The notes: a model not told the origin generated them from the sequence alone. Counted from the first letter of the stretch, positions 31,424 to 40,783 are shown. The stretch is 64,000 nucleotides of DNA from Streptomyces parvus (GCF_014648875.1 NZ_BMRY01000005.1:434001-498000), one strand, 5' to 3'. Numbers and translations are program-made.

Positions 31424-32877
31424 AGCCCGTATTCCTTCCAGCGGCGGTCGACCTTCGCCGCCGTCTCCGGGTCGGAGACGACCATCTCCGGCCAGCCGCC
31501 GTCCCGGGTGTAGCCCTCGGTGGGCAGCTTCTTCGTGGCGTCGATGCCCGCCTTGCCGCCCCAGAACTGCTGGTACGAGGCGTGGTCGAGGTGGTCGACC
31601 GGCCCTTCGGCGACCGTGAGGTCGCGGGCGTAGTCGGTGTTGCCGAGCGCCCGCCAGGCCACCTCGTGCAGATCGTGGACGTCGCAGTCGGAGTCGACGA
31701 CCACGATCAGCTTGGTCAGCGACATCATGTGCGCGCCCCAGATCGCGCTCATCACCTTCTGGGCGTGCTTCGGGTACTTCTTGTCGATCGAGACGATCGC
31801 GCAGTTGTGGAAGCCGCCCGCCTCGGGCAGGTGGTAGTCCACGATGTCCGGCACGATGATCTTCAGCAGCGGCAGGAAGAACCGCTCCGTGGCCCGGCCC
31901 AGCGGCCCGTCCTCGGTCGGCGGCCGGCCCACCACGATGGACTGGAGCAGCGGCCGCCTGCGCATGGTGACGCAGTCGATGGTCAGTGCGGGGAACGGTT
32001 CCTGCGGGGTGTAGAAGCCGGTGTGGTCCCCGAACGGGCCCTCGGGCAGCATCTCGCCCGGCTCCAGCCAGCCCTCGATGACGACCTCCGCCTGCGCGGG
32101 CACCTGGAGCGGCACGGTCTTGCAGTCGACCATCTCGATCCGCTTGCCCTGGACGAACCCGGCGAAGAGGTACTCGTCGATGTCCCCGGGCAGCGGCGCG
32201 GTGGACGCGTACGTGACGGCGGGCGGGCAGCCGAAGGCGATGGCGACGGGCAGCCGCTCACCGCGCCGCGCCGCGACCTGGTAGTGGTTGGCGCTGTCCT
32301 TGTGGATCTGCCAGTGCATCCCGATGGTGCGCTTGTCGTGACGCTGGAGCCGGTAGAGGCCCAGGTTGCGGACACCGTTCTCGGGGTGCTTGGTGTGGGT
32401 AAGGCCCAGGTTGAAGAACGAGCCGCCGTCCTCGGGCCACGTGAACAGTGCGGGCAGCTTGTCCAGGTCGACGTCGTCGCCGGTCAGCACCACTTCCTGG
32501 ACGGGCGCGTCGCCGGACTTCACCTTCTTCGGCGGCACGTGCACCATCGAGCCGAGCTTCCCGAAGGCCTCCCGGACGCCGACGAAGCCCTGCGGCAGCT
32601 CCGGCTTGAGGAGCCCGCCGATCTTGTCGCTGATGTCGCTGTACGACTTCAGCCCGAGGGCCTTCAGCAGGCGCCGGTCGGTGCCGAAGACGTTCATGGC
32701 CAGGGGCATCGAGGACCCCTTGACGTTCTCGAACAGCAGGGCCGGGCCGCCCGCCTTGTTGACCCGGTCGACGATCTCGCCGACCTCCAGGTGGGGGTCG
32801 ACCTCGACCTTGACGCGCTTGAGATCACCATCGCGCTCAAGAGCCCGGAGCAGGGAGCGAAGATCGTCGTAAGCCAT
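31420..32877 (-). CDS. mqnL: UbiD-family decarboxylase of menaquinone synthesis (MqnL)
   Basis: The 485-residue decarboxylase begins M-A-Y-D-D-L-R-S-L-L-R-A-L-E-R-D-G, as in UbiD, and has the E-N-V-K-G-S segment near residue 40 and the late catalytic E-x-P-F-G-D-H block (here E-G-P-F-G-D-H-T-G-F-Y) that binds prenyl-FMN. It removes the carboxylate from the aromatic intermediate of the futalosine route. The following mqnP start overlaps its stop. The in-frame region upstream of the Met shows no family features. Confidence 0.92.
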   Translation of the reverse strand: MAYDDLRSLLRALERDGDLKRVKVEVDPHLEVGEIVDRVNKAGGPALLFENVKGSSMPLAMNVFGTDRRLLKALGLKSYSDISDKIGGLLKPELPQGFVGVREAFGKLGSMVHVPPKKVKSGDAPVQEVVLTGDDVDLDKLPALFTWPEDGGSFFNLGLTHTKHPENGVRNLGLYRLQRHDKRTIGMHWQIHKDSANHYQVAARRGERLPVAIAFGCPPAVTYASTAPLPGDIDEYLFAGFVQGKRIEMVDCKTVPLQVPAQAEVVIEGWLEPGEMLPEGPFGDHTGFYTPQEPFPALTIDCVTMRRRPLLQSIVVGRPPTEDGPLGRATERFFLPLLKIIVPDIVDYHLPEAGGFHNCAIVSIDKKYPKHAQKVMSAIWGAHMMSLTKLIVVVDSDCDVHDLHEVAWRALGNTDYARDLTVAEGPVDHLDHASYQQFWGGKAGIDATKKLPTEGYTRDGGWPEMVVSDPETAAKVDRRWKEYGL

Positions 32878-33020
32878 GCGGTCCAGTTTGTCATCCCCGC
32901 CCCCGAGGGCCCGCCGGGGCTCCCCCGTCCCGCGCCCCGGATCCTTCATGACGAGCCGGTACCCTGGCCGCGATACGGGGCAATCGTCCCGCCCGCCGCC
33001 ACTTCCTGGGGGACGCACCC

Positions 33021-33398
33021 ATGAGAGCCCTGATGTTCATCGTCCCGCTGGCTCTGACGATCTACGCGTTCATCGACTGCCTGAACACCTCGGAGGAGGA
33101 CACCAAGCATCTGCCGAAGATCGCCTGGGTCTTCATCATCCTGCTGTTCTGGATCGTCGGCCCGGTCGTCTGGCTCGCCGCCGGCAAGAACCGCCACAAC
33201 CGGGCCGCCGGCGCCGGGCCCGCCTCGTGGCAGCCGGGCAGGCGGCGGCAGTGGGTGGCCCCGGACGACAACCCGGACTTCCTGAAGTCCCTCAAGGACG
33301 ACCGCAAGCAGCCCGAGGCGGAGGCCGAGGCCGAGGAGGAGCCGGGCCGTCGCGACGGCGGCACGAGCCCCGACGACAAGACGCCGCCCACGTCCTGA
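33021..33398 (+). CDS. small membrane protein with PLDc_N-type domain
   Basis: The 125-residue protein starts with a hydrophobic helix (L-M-F-I-V-P-L-A-L-T-I-Y-A-F-I-D-C), then a second one (A-W-V-F-I-I-L-L-F-W-I-V-G-P-V-V-W-L-A-A-G), which together match the phospholipase D nuclease N-terminal (PLDc_N) domain. The rest is a hydrophilic Pro/Glu/Asp tail. Such two-helix proteins are common in actinobacteria and lack the nuclease part; their function is unknown. A strong hairpin after its stop separates it from the convergent cytochrome genes. Confidence 0.85.
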   Translation: MRALMFIVPLALTIYAFIDCLNTSEEDTKHLPKIAWVFIILLFWIVGPVVWLAAGKNRHNRAAGAGPASWQPGRRRQWVAPDDNPDFLKSLKDDRKQPEAEAEAEEEPGRRDGGTSPDDKTPPTS

Positions 33399-33418
33399 CG
33401 GCGCACCACCGGCTGACG

Positions 33419-33464
33419 ACGAAACGGCTCCCCGGACGAGAATCCGTCCGGGGAGCCGTTTCGT
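33419..33464. terminator. 20-bp perfect hairpin between convergent operons
   Basis: A 20-base arm starting ACGAAACGGC is followed after a 6-base loop by its exact complement, ending TTTCGT. It lies between the stops of the PLDc_N protein gene and ccsB and should end transcription both ways. Confidence 0.88.
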
Positions 33465-33480
33465 GTCCGGTCGGGCTTGC

Positions 33481-34560
33481 TCAGACCCCCGCGTAGGAGT
33501 GCAGGCCGGAGACGAAGATGTTCACGCCGTAGTAGTTGAACAGCCAGCAGGCGAAGGCGAGGAGCGCCAGATAGGCGGCCTTGCGGCCCTTCCACCCCGC
33601 GGTGGCGCGGGCGTGCAGATAGGCGGCGTAGGCGACCCAGGTGATGAAGGACCAGACCTCCTTGGGGTCCCAGCCCCAGTACCGGCCCCAGGCGTCGCCC
33701 GCCCAGATCGCCCCGGCGATGATCGTGAACGTCCACAGCGGGAAGACGGCCGCGTTGATCCGGTACGAGAACTTGTCCAGCGAGGCCGCCGCGGGCAGCC
33801 GCTCCATGACCGAGGACGCGAACTTCCCGGGCGTGCCGCCGGAGGCGAGCTTGTTCTCGTAGCTGTCGCGGAAGAGGTAGAGGATCGTGCCGACCGCGCC
33901 GAGGTAGAACACGGCGCCGCAGATGATCGCGGTCGAGACGTGGATCCACAGCCAGTACGAGTGCAGGGCGGGCACCAGCTGGTCGCTGTCGGTGTAGAGC
34001 GTGGTGACCGCGATACCGAGGTCCAGCAGGACGGTGGTGACCAGCGGGAGGCCGATCCAGCGAACGTTCTTCTTGAGCGCGAGGAGCACCAGGTAGGAGC
34101 CGACCGCCACCGTGGAGAAGGTGATGGAGAACTCGTACATGTTGGCCCAGGGGGCCCGCTGCACGGACAGGGCGCGGGTGATGACCCCGCCCGCCTCGAC
34201 GAGGAAGGCCACCACGGTCAGCGAGACCGCGATCCGGCCGTACAGGTCGCCCTTGAACGTGCCGCCCGCCGCACCGGGGCCGTCGGGCACGTCACGCGTA
34301 CCGGCGGCGGAGCGGGTGACGACCTCGGGCCGCTCCAGCACGGCCGTGCCGCCGGCCTGCGCCTTCACCGCGGGGGCGGCGGAGACCTTGGCCGAGGAGG
34401 CGGACAGCGCGGCGGCCGTGCGGCCGACCTTGCTGCGGCTGCCGAAGACCCACTCCGCGATGTGCGCGAAGAACGCCAGGGTGTAGACGGCCATCGACGA
34501 ATAGATCAGCACGTTGCTGGCTTCGGCCAGGCTCTCGTTGGTTGCGGCGGCGAGATTCAC
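33481..34560 (-). CDS. ccsB: cytochrome c biogenesis protein CcsB (ResC)
   Basis: The 359-residue membrane protein has eight or more helices and the heme-handling W-rich motif A-G-D-A-W-G-R-Y-W-G-W-D-P-K-E-V-W near residue 280, with conserved histidines in the flanking loops. With ResB it forms the system II heme export and cytochrome c synthetase. Its start overlaps the resB stop by ATGA, and the order resA-ccdA-resB-ccsB is the classical actinobacterial one. First residues M-N-L-A-A-A form a short soluble start before the first helix. Confidence 0.95.
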   Translation of the reverse strand: MNLAAATNESLAEASNVLIYSSMAVYTLAFFAHIAEWVFGSRSKVGRTAAALSASSAKVSAAPAVKAQAGGTAVLERPEVVTRSAAGTRDVPDGPGAAGGTFKGDLYGRIAVSLTVVAFLVEAGGVITRALSVQRAPWANMYEFSITFSTVAVGSYLVLLALKKNVRWIGLPLVTTVLLDLGIAVTTLYTDSDQLVPALHSYWLWIHVSTAIICGAVFYLGAVGTILYLFRDSYENKLASGGTPGKFASSVMERLPAAASLDKFSYRINAAVFPLWTFTIIAGAIWAGDAWGRYWGWDPKEVWSFITWVAYAAYLHARATAGWKGRKAAYLALLAFACWLFNYYGVNIFVSGLHSYAGV

Positions 34561-36356
34561 TTCTCAGCCCCTTCGGCAGGTGCTTCGGCAGGTTGTACGG
34601 GCCGGCTCCCGGCCTCGTTGGTGGCATCGGTCGCGGCGGACCCGTCCGGCGTGTCCGCCGCGTCCGGTTTCTCCGGTGCGGCGGGGGCGACGGGCGCCGT
34701 CGTGACGAGGGCGGCCGACAGGTCGCCCAGTTCCTCGGGGAGCTTCGCGGACTCGCTGCGGCCGAGGCCCGCCATCTCCACGACCGTGACGCCGTCGGCA
34801 CCGCGGACCGCCCGCACCCACACCCGGCGGCGCTGGATGAACAGCGATCCGGCGAGTCCGGCGATGGCGGCGATCGCTCCGCCGAGCGCCCAGCCGTTGC
34901 CCGGCTGCTGCGAGATCTGGAAGCTGGCCCACTCCTCGGTGCCCTCGTAGGTGATGGACCCGGCGCCGTCGGGCAGGTCGAGCTTCTCGCCGGGCATCAG
35001 CATCTTCTTGAGCAGCTCGCCGTCCTCGTCCTTGAACTCCTTCATCTTGGACGTGTCGAGCTGGTAGACGTTCTGTGCGAGCCCGGAGTCGACGCCGAGC
35101 GAACCCTGGTAGGCGCTGAGCGCCAGCACGGGGAAGTCCAGCGCCGGGAACTGCGAAAACATCTGGCCCTTGCCGTGACCGGCGAAGGTCGGCACGAAGA
35201 ACGCCTTGAAGCCCAGCTGGGTCTTCTTGCCGTTCTTGTCCTTGTAGCCGTCCATCACCTTGATCGCGCCGGACGAGGTGATGTTGTTGTCGATCGGCAG
35301 GAGCGGCACGGCGGACTTCGAGACGACCTTGCCCTTGCCGTCCCGGACGGTGACGACGGGTGCGTACCCGTGGGCGATCAGATAGACCTTGGTGCCGTCC
35401 ACGACGAGTGGTTCGTTGACCTTGATGACGCCCTTGCGCTCCGCGCCGTCGGCCCCCTCGGCGTACGTCACCCGGGCCTCGAAGGTCCGCGGGGTGCCGC
35501 GCTGCGGGCCGCTCTTCTCGTACGTACCGACGAACTCGTCGAGGACGAAGCTGAACGGGGCCAGCGAGTCGGCGTCGTAGAGCGAACCCGACTTGAAGTC
35601 GTCGTACTGGGTGAGCGTGTTGGAGAAGCCGTCGCCCTCGACGACCAGCTTGCCGCCCTCGGACTTGAAGAGCTGCCCGGAGGCGAAGGCGATGAGCATC
35701 ACGATCAGGGCGATGTGGAAGACCAGGTTCCCGGCCTCGCGGAGGTAGCCCTTCTCGGCGGCGACCGCGTCGCCCACCTCGTGGCCGCGGAAGCGCCGCC
35801 CGCGCAGCATCGCGAGGGCCGCCGCGCGGACCTCCTCGGGCTCGGCCTCCGTGCGCCAGGTGGTGTACGCGGGCAGCCGGGTCAGCCGCTTCGGCGCGCC
35901 CGGCGGGCGGCTGCGGAGCTGGCCGACGAACTGGCCGGTGCGCGGCACGATGCAGCCGATGAGCGAGACGAACAGCAGGATGTAGATCGCGGAGAACCAC
36001 ACCGAGCTGTAGACGTCGAAGAGCTGGAGCGCCTCGTAGACCGGGGTGAGCGTGGTGTGCTGCTCCTTGAAGGCCTGCACCTTCATGTCGTCGACGCTGG
36101 TCTGCGGGATCAGCGACCCGGGGATCGCCCCGAGGGAGAGCAGGAAGAGCAGGATCAGCGCCACCCGCATCGAGGTGAGCTGGCGCCAGAACCAGCGCAC
36201 CCAGCCGATCACGCTCATCGCGGGCACGCCGGCCCCGGTGTCGGGGCGCTCCTCGCGGGGCGCGGTGGAGAGCTGTTCCCCGGCCGCGCCGTGGGCGGAG
36301 CCCTGCTCGTCCTCCTCCTCGCGCTGCCGCGTCTCTGTGCTGTTCGCCTTGCTCAT
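34557..36356 (-). CDS. resB: cytochrome c biogenesis protein ResB
   Basis: The 599-residue ResB protein has an N-terminal charged segment, three early hydrophobic helices (around residues 65, 125 and 210), then a large extracytoplasmic domain, and a last helix near residue 510 followed by a Pro/Ala-rich tail. R-W-F-W-R-Q-L-T-S-M-R-V-A-L-I-L-L-F is the signature N-terminal ResB helix. With CcsB it delivers reduced heme to apocytochrome. Start at the Met directly after the ccdA stop region. The frame open upstream of it overlaps ccdA in another phase and is not coding. Confidence 0.95.
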   Translation of the reverse strand: MSKANSTETRQREEEDEQGSAHGAAGEQLSTAPREERPDTGAGVPAMSVIGWVRWFWRQLTSMRVALILLFLLSLGAIPGSLIPQTSVDDMKVQAFKEQHTTLTPVYEALQLFDVYSSVWFSAIYILLFVSLIGCIVPRTGQFVGQLRSRPPGAPKRLTRLPAYTTWRTEAEPEEVRAAALAMLRGRRFRGHEVGDAVAAEKGYLREAGNLVFHIALIVMLIAFASGQLFKSEGGKLVVEGDGFSNTLTQYDDFKSGSLYDADSLAPFSFVLDEFVGTYEKSGPQRGTPRTFEARVTYAEGADGAERKGVIKVNEPLVVDGTKVYLIAHGYAPVVTVRDGKGKVVSKSAVPLLPIDNNITSSGAIKVMDGYKDKNGKKTQLGFKAFFVPTFAGHGKGQMFSQFPALDFPVLALSAYQGSLGVDSGLAQNVYQLDTSKMKEFKDEDGELLKKMLMPGEKLDLPDGAGSITYEGTEEWASFQISQQPGNGWALGGAIAAIAGLAGSLFIQRRRVWVRAVRGADGVTVVEMAGLGRSESAKLPEELGDLSAALVTTAPVAPAAPEKPDAADTPDGSAATDATNEAGSRPVQPAEAPAEGAEK

Positions 36357-36361
36357 TGGAC

Positions 36362-37144
36362 TCAGATCCCTACAACGAAGCCGCTGGACCAGCTCTGCAT
36401 CTGCTGCATGAGCGTGGCCCACACGCCGGTCAGCAGCAGGATTCCGGTCACGATCATCATGCCGCCGCCGATCCGCATCACCCATGCGTAGTGGCGCTTG
36501 ACCCAGCCGAACGCGCCGAGCGCCTTGCGGAAGGCGACCGCGGCCAGGACGAACGGGACACCGAGTCCGAGACAGTACGCGACGGTCAGTATCGCGCCGC
36601 GTCCGGCGGTGGCGCTCTCGGCGGAGAGGAACAGCACCGAGGAGAGCGTCGGGCCGATGCACGGCGTCCAGCCGATCCCGAAGAGGGCGCCGAGCAGGGG
36701 TGCGCCGGCCAGTCCGGCCACCGGGCGTTTGTGGAAGCGGAACTCGCGCTGCGTCACGCCCGGCAGGAGCCCCATGAAGAAGACGCCCATGAGGATCATC
36801 AGGCCGCCGAGGACCTTGTTGAGCACCTCGGCGTGCATCTGGAGTTCGTTGCCGAAGTAGCCGAAGAGCGCGCCGGTGGAGGCGAACACCACGGTGAAGC
36901 CGAGGACGAACAGCGAGGCGCCGGCCACCACCCGGCCCCGGCGTGCGTCGGCGAGGTCGGTGCCGCTGACCCCGGTGACGTAACTCAGATAGCCGGGGAC
37001 CAGCGGGAGGACGCACGGTGAGAAGAAGGAGACGAGACCGGCCAGCAGGGCGAGCGGCAGAGCGAGCAGCAGAGCCCCGGACACGACGGTGTCGTTGTAC
37101 GCGGCCAGCGTGACGGTCTCGTGGTGGGCGGCGAGCGGGATCAC
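36362..37144 (-). CDS. ccdA: cytochrome c biogenesis thiol-disulfide transporter CcdA
   Basis: The 260-residue membrane protein has six helices and the CcdA/DsbD cysteines in F-F-S-P-C-V-L-P-L-V-P-G-Y-L and G-W-T-P-C-I-G-P. It carries reducing power across the membrane to keep apocytochrome cysteines reduced, handing electrons to the adjacent ResA. GTG start four bases after the resA stop, so the two are coupled. A short N-terminal segment precedes the first helix; a GTG ten codons later could also serve. Confidence 0.95.
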   Translation of the reverse strand: MIPLAAHHETVTLAAYNDTVVSGALLLALPLALLAGLVSFFSPCVLPLVPGYLSYVTGVSGTDLADARRGRVVAGASLFVLGFTVVFASTGALFGYFGNELQMHAEVLNKVLGGLMILMGVFFMGLLPGVTQREFRFHKRPVAGLAGAPLLGALFGIGWTPCIGPTLSSVLFLSAESATAGRGAILTVAYCLGLGVPFVLAAVAFRKALGAFGWVKRHYAWVMRIGGGMMIVTGILLLTGVWATLMQQMQSWSSGFVVGI

Positions 37145-37148
37145 CGGA

Positions 37149-37751
37149 TCACTTCTCCGCGATGATCGGGTCGATCATCTCGCGCAGCTCGTCCGCGTTC
37201 AGCGCCTGGAGTGTGCGGGCCGCGATCTTCCCGTCCCGGTCGATGACCACGGTGGACGGGATGGCCTGCGGGTTCAGGGTGCCCTTGGGGAAGCGGAGGA
37301 TGAGCTTGCCGATCGGGTCGTAGAAGCTGGGGTACTTCACCCCGTAGTCCTTCTCGAAGTTGACCGCCTTGTCCCGCTCGGGGTCCCGGGTGTTTATCCC
37401 GACGAACTGGACGCCCTGGTCCTTCGTCTCCTCGGAGACCTGAGCGAAGTACTTCGCCTCCAGCCGGCAGGGGCCGCACCAGGAGCCCCAGGCGTTGAGC
37501 ACCACGACCTTGCCCTTGTAGTCCGCGACGTCGAGCGGCTTGCCGTCCAGCCCTTCGCCGTCGAGCTTCGGCGCGGCCACCCGGTCCGCCTTCGCGACGG
37601 TGGAGATGCCGCCGCTGCCGGTGATGAAGTTGGTGTTGCCGCCACCCCCGGCCTTGTTGCCGTCGCCGCACGCGGACAGCGTCAGGGCACCGGCCACAGC
37701 GGTGGCGGCGAGCAGGGTGAAGCGGCGTCGGGACGCGCGGCCAAAGCTCAT
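37149..37751 (-). CDS. resA: thiol-disulfide oxidoreductase lipoprotein, ResA/TlpA-like
   Basis: The 200-residue protein has a lipoprotein signal (S-R-R-R-F-T-L-L-A-A, then L-S-A-C28) and a thioredoxin-like domain with W-G-S-W91-C-G-P-C95. Later I-P-S-T-V-V-I-D holds the cis-proline. It reduces the cysteines of apocytochrome c on the outside of the membrane. It is the first gene of the four-gene operon that continues with ccdA, resB and ccsB. An ATG start was taken; RBS is weak. Confidence 0.93.
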   Translation of the reverse strand: MSFGRASRRRFTLLAATAVAGALTLSACGDGNKAGGGGNTNFITGSGGISTVAKADRVAAPKLDGEGLDGKPLDVADYKGKVVVLNAWGSWCGPCRLEAKYFAQVSEETKDQGVQFVGINTRDPERDKAVNFEKDYGVKYPSFYDPIGKLILRFPKGTLNPQAIPSTVVIDRDGKIAARTLQALNADELREMIDPIIAEK

Positions 37752-37818
37752 GTGAAAAGTTTCGCATGGCAGTTTCCGGGGATCTGCGCGCCCCCCTCGG
37801 TGCCCGTAAAGCCCCTTG

Positions 37819-39075
37819 TCAAGCCTGTTTAAAGAAGGAGTTCCAGCCGCCTGCGGGCGCCTGTCCGACGTCCAGCGTCCGGAGCTTGGCGAGCACGGCG
37901 GGATCCTGGGCGTCGAGCCAGTCGACGTACTGCCGGAACGAGACGAGACGTACGTCGTCCTTGTCCGCGACCTTCTTGATCACTTCTTCCACGGCGTCCA
38001 TATAGATGCCGCCGTTCCACTCCTCGAAGTGGTTGCCGATGTAGAACGGCGCGCGATTCGACTCGTAGGCGCGCTGGAATCCGGCGAGATACGCGTCGGT
38101 CGCCTGCTGCCGCCAGCCGGGATAACGCGAGGGCATGCCCTTGGTCGAATTCTTCGACTGGTTGGCGAGGATGTTGTAGTCCATCGAGAGGACCTCGAAG
38201 GAGTGGCCGGGGAACGGCATCGCCTGGAGCGGCAGATCCCAGACGCCGCCGCGCTTCACGGGCCAGGTCTGGCGGCCCCCGGGCGAGCTGGCGTCGTAGC
38301 GCCAGCCCAGCTTGCGCGCGGTCGGCAGGAGATTGTCCTGGCCGAGCAGGCAGGGGGTGCGGCCGCCGACCAGTTCCTTGCGGTAGTCGAACGGAAGCGG
38401 GTCCTCGTTCTCCCAGCCGGTATTGGTCCGCCATTCCGTGACGAACGACACAGCCTGATTGATCTCGCTGTGCCATTGGGCCGGAGTCCAGCGCTCCACG
38501 GATCCGGAACCGCCGCAGAAATGCCCGTTGAAGTGGGTGCCGATCTCATGGCCGTCCAGCCAGGCCTGACGTACGTACTTCAGCGTGTCCTTGACGTGGT
38601 CGTCGGTGAGATAGCCGATGTCGGAGGCGCCGCGGGGGTTGTTCGGCGGACGGTAGAGGGACTTCTTCGACTCGGGCAGCAGATAGATCCCGGAGAGGAA
38701 GAACGTCATCGCCGCGTCGTGTTCCTTGGCGAGTTCGAGAAAGCGCGGGAAGAGCCCGTTGCCGACCTCGCCCGCACCGTCCCAGGAAAAGATCACGAAC
38801 TGCGGCGGCTTCTGGCCGGGTTCGAGCGGGACGGGGGTCTCGGGCTGATGGGGCTGCTTGCCGGTGTCGGCCGTCGAGCCGTCACCGATCAGCCGGACCT
38901 TGTTCTTCGGCGCACCGTTTCCGCTGCCGTTGCCTCCGGTGCCGGAGTCGCCCCTGCCACCCCGGCCGGACCCTCCGTCGCCGGAGGAGCCCGAGGTGCC
39001 ACAGCCGGCGAGCCCGATCGCGGCTGCGGCCCCGAGCCCTGCGCCGAGCAGGCCCCTTCGATTGATGTCGCGCAT
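37819..39075 (-). CDS. polysaccharide deacetylase-like lipoprotein
   Basis: The 418-residue protein starts M-R-D-I-N-R-R-G-L-L-G, a twin-arginine-like signal, followed by a lipobox L-A-G-C25, then a long Gly/Ser linker (to about residue 55). The domain opens with P-Q-F-V-I-F-S-W-D-G-A-G-E and has G-H-E-I-G-T-H-F-N-G-H-F, which fits the metal-binding NodB homology motifs (D-D/G then H-S/T-x-x-H), and a later conserved R-Y-D-A-S-S-P-G-G. It would remove acetyl groups from a surface glycan. It is transcribed just before resA on the same strand, but the 67-bp gap holds no obvious terminator. Confidence 0.85.
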   Translation of the reverse strand: MRDINRRGLLGAGLGAAAAIGLAGCGTSGSSGDGGSGRGGRGDSGTGGNGSGNGAPKNKVRLIGDGSTADTGKQPHQPETPVPLEPGQKPPQFVIFSWDGAGEVGNGLFPRFLELAKEHDAAMTFFLSGIYLLPESKKSLYRPPNNPRGASDIGYLTDDHVKDTLKYVRQAWLDGHEIGTHFNGHFCGGSGSVERWTPAQWHSEINQAVSFVTEWRTNTGWENEDPLPFDYRKELVGGRTPCLLGQDNLLPTARKLGWRYDASSPGGRQTWPVKRGGVWDLPLQAMPFPGHSFEVLSMDYNILANQSKNSTKGMPSRYPGWRQQATDAYLAGFQRAYESNRAPFYIGNHFEEWNGGIYMDAVEEVIKKVADKDDVRLVSFRQYVDWLDAQDPAVLAKLRTLDVGQAPAGGWNSFFKQA

Positions 39076-39338
39076 ACCGTCCCCATCTGCGGTCGTTTTA
39101 TCTCAAGCCCATACAAACTGCTGAAGGGTTAGATGAGGCGCGTAACACGTCGGTTCCGTGCATTTGTGGACTTTCTTTACGCTTTACCTTTCGATCGCGA
39201 CGAGACGTCTGTGCGGTTCCCGTACGTCCTCACGAGCCACCCTGGAGAGGGACGCGGGAACGGCCCTCCACAGTTCTGCCGCCGACCGGCGGATCGCGGG
39301 CAGCGGATCGACGGGTCGGCTTCCCCACCCTGTCGAAC
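39076..39338. other. gap between Fes-like and deacetylase genes
   Basis: These 263 bp contain no gene that can be supported. The left end is A+T-rich (TTTTATCTC, TTTCTTTACG) and must hold the deacetylase promoter. No clear hairpin follows the Fes-like gene. Confidence 0.4.
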
Positions 39339-40637
39339 TCATGCGCGGGCGCGGAGACCGTTCGCCGGCCGCTCCTCCCGGAAGGCCTCCACCAGGGCAT
39401 CGGCGAGCAGCCCCTGCCAGCAGGCGTGGTCGCGGCCGCCGTTGTGGACCCGCTGGTGGACCTGGTGCCCCCGGGCACGCAACGCCGGGACGAGGGCCTC
39501 GCCGTGCTCGGTCGCGGCGGCTCCGTCGTGCAGGCCGAGGCCGAGGTGGACGACGGGGGCGCTTCCGTCGCCGGCCTGCCCGTACGTGGTCCCGCCCTCG
39601 GGACGCCAGCCGGGCGAGGGCGACTGGGCGAGGACCCGGCCGAAACGGTGGGCCCGGGTGAGGCCGGCGTACAGCGCGGCCGTCCCGCCGGATCCCTGGC
39701 CGGAGACGACGGTCCGGTCCGCTTCGGCGGTCAGCGGCCACCGGGCGCGCGCCCAGGGCAGCAGCTCCTCGGCGAGGAAGGCGGCGAACGCCTCCCGCCC
39801 GCCCAGGTCCCGCCGCCGGGTCACTGCGTCGACGGCGTCCGGGGAGAGGACGACGAGCGGCGGGAGGACCCCGTCGTCGATCAGGGCGTCCAGGGTGTCC
39901 TGGAAGCCGAGCCGCCCGAACCACATGTCGCCGTCGCAGAGCACGAGCACCGGCAGCGGACCGCCGCCGCCGTTGGCATCGTTGTCCGCATCCTCCGGCG
40001 GGAGGTACGTCCAGATCTCGCGCTCCCCGCCGAGGGCGTGGCCGGTGACGGTGTGCCGCTCGACGGTCCCCCGCCGTATGCCGTCCCGGCGGCCCGCCCA
40101 GGGCTGGGGCGCGGCCTCCGGCAGGGCGAACACCGAACTCTCCACCGCCCTCCAGCGCACCGGCAGGCGGCGGAGGTTGAGCGGGTCGGCCACCCCGTGC
40201 GCCATCAGCGCGGTCAGCCGCCGCTGGAGCCGTACGGGATCGGCGGGCGCGGGGCCCGGGGAGATGTCGGCCACCAGCCGGTAGGACCCGCGGTGGTCGG
40301 CGCGCAGCCGGTAGCCGAGGTACCAGACGTCGGTGCCCGGGAGGTGGTGGAGGAGCGTGTCGGCCGGCCGGTCGCGGTCGCCGATGCCGGGCGCCATCAG
40401 CAGGACCTGGCGGGTCGCGCGGTGGCCGCGCCAGAGGAAGGTGACGGCGCGATGGCCGGGGGCGTCGTCGAGCGTTTCGACGAGCGGCGTGCCGGTGCGG
40501 GCGGCCTCGTCCCAGAACGCCTCGGTCAGGGCGGTACGGGTGGCGGCGTCCCGGGCTGCTTCGAGCTGCCGGGCGAGGCGGGCTGTCCGGGGGCCCGTGA
40601 CCGGCCGGGGGGCGGCGTCCGCCGCATTACGGATCAT
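39339..40637 (-). CDS. enterochelin esterase-like protein (Fes family)
   Basis: The 432-residue protein has an N-terminal Fes-type domain (F-L-W-R-G-H, D-V-W-Y-L-G-Y-R-L) and a C-terminal alpha/beta-hydrolase of the esterase D kind: G-E-R-E-I-W-T-Y-L-P-P near residue 205, V-L-C-D-G-D, nucleophile serine in V-S-G-Q-G-S-G-G-T-A, and a late G-G-R-D-H histidine. Members hydrolyse trilactone iron siderophores after import to free iron. The gene is preceded by a perfect iron-box palindrome, which supports iron-regulated expression. No siderophore synthesis or uptake gene is beside it. Start codon choice is moderate, since the ribosome site is weak. Confidence 0.85.
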   Translation of the reverse strand: MIRNAADAAPRPVTGPRTARLARQLEAARDAATRTALTEAFWDEAARTGTPLVETLDDAPGHRAVTFLWRGHRATRQVLLMAPGIGDRDRPADTLLHHLPGTDVWYLGYRLRADHRGSYRLVADISPGPAPADPVRLQRRLTALMAHGVADPLNLRRLPVRWRAVESSVFALPEAAPQPWAGRRDGIRRGTVERHTVTGHALGGEREIWTYLPPEDADNDANGGGGPLPVLVLCDGDMWFGRLGFQDTLDALIDDGVLPPLVVLSPDAVDAVTRRRDLGGREAFAAFLAEELLPWARARWPLTAEADRTVVSGQGSGGTAALYAGLTRAHRFGRVLAQSPSPGWRPEGGTTYGQAGDGSAPVVHLGLGLHDGAAATEHGEALVPALRARGHQVHQRVHNGGRDHACWQGLLADALVEAFREERPANGLRARA

Positions 40638-40733
40638 CGTTCCACCGTTTCGTCGCAGGCGTCCGTGACCACGACGAGCCCCACGGGAACCAGCAGGGCC
40701 CGGCGGGTCGTGAACCCGCCCGCCTGGGGATTT

Positions 40734-40756
40734 AGTTAGCTTAGCCTAAGCTAACT
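40734..40756 (-). promoter_or_regulatory. iron box (DmdR1/IdeR-type operator)
   Basis: An 11-1-11 perfect palindrome with arm AGTTAGCTTAG lies 97 bp before the start of the Fes-like gene. It agrees with the actinobacterial iron-box pattern built of TTAGGTTAG-type half sites, which bind iron-loaded DmdR1 or IdeR. The promoter should be derepressed in low iron. Confidence 0.8.
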
Positions 40757-40783
40757 TGCCGTTAGGTGGTACGGGAAAAAGGG

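Noticed and set aside
34557..37016. A longer ResB frame reaching back into ccdA
   Set aside because: The added part lies over ccdA in another phase and has no ResB features; the Met at 36356 begins the natural protein.
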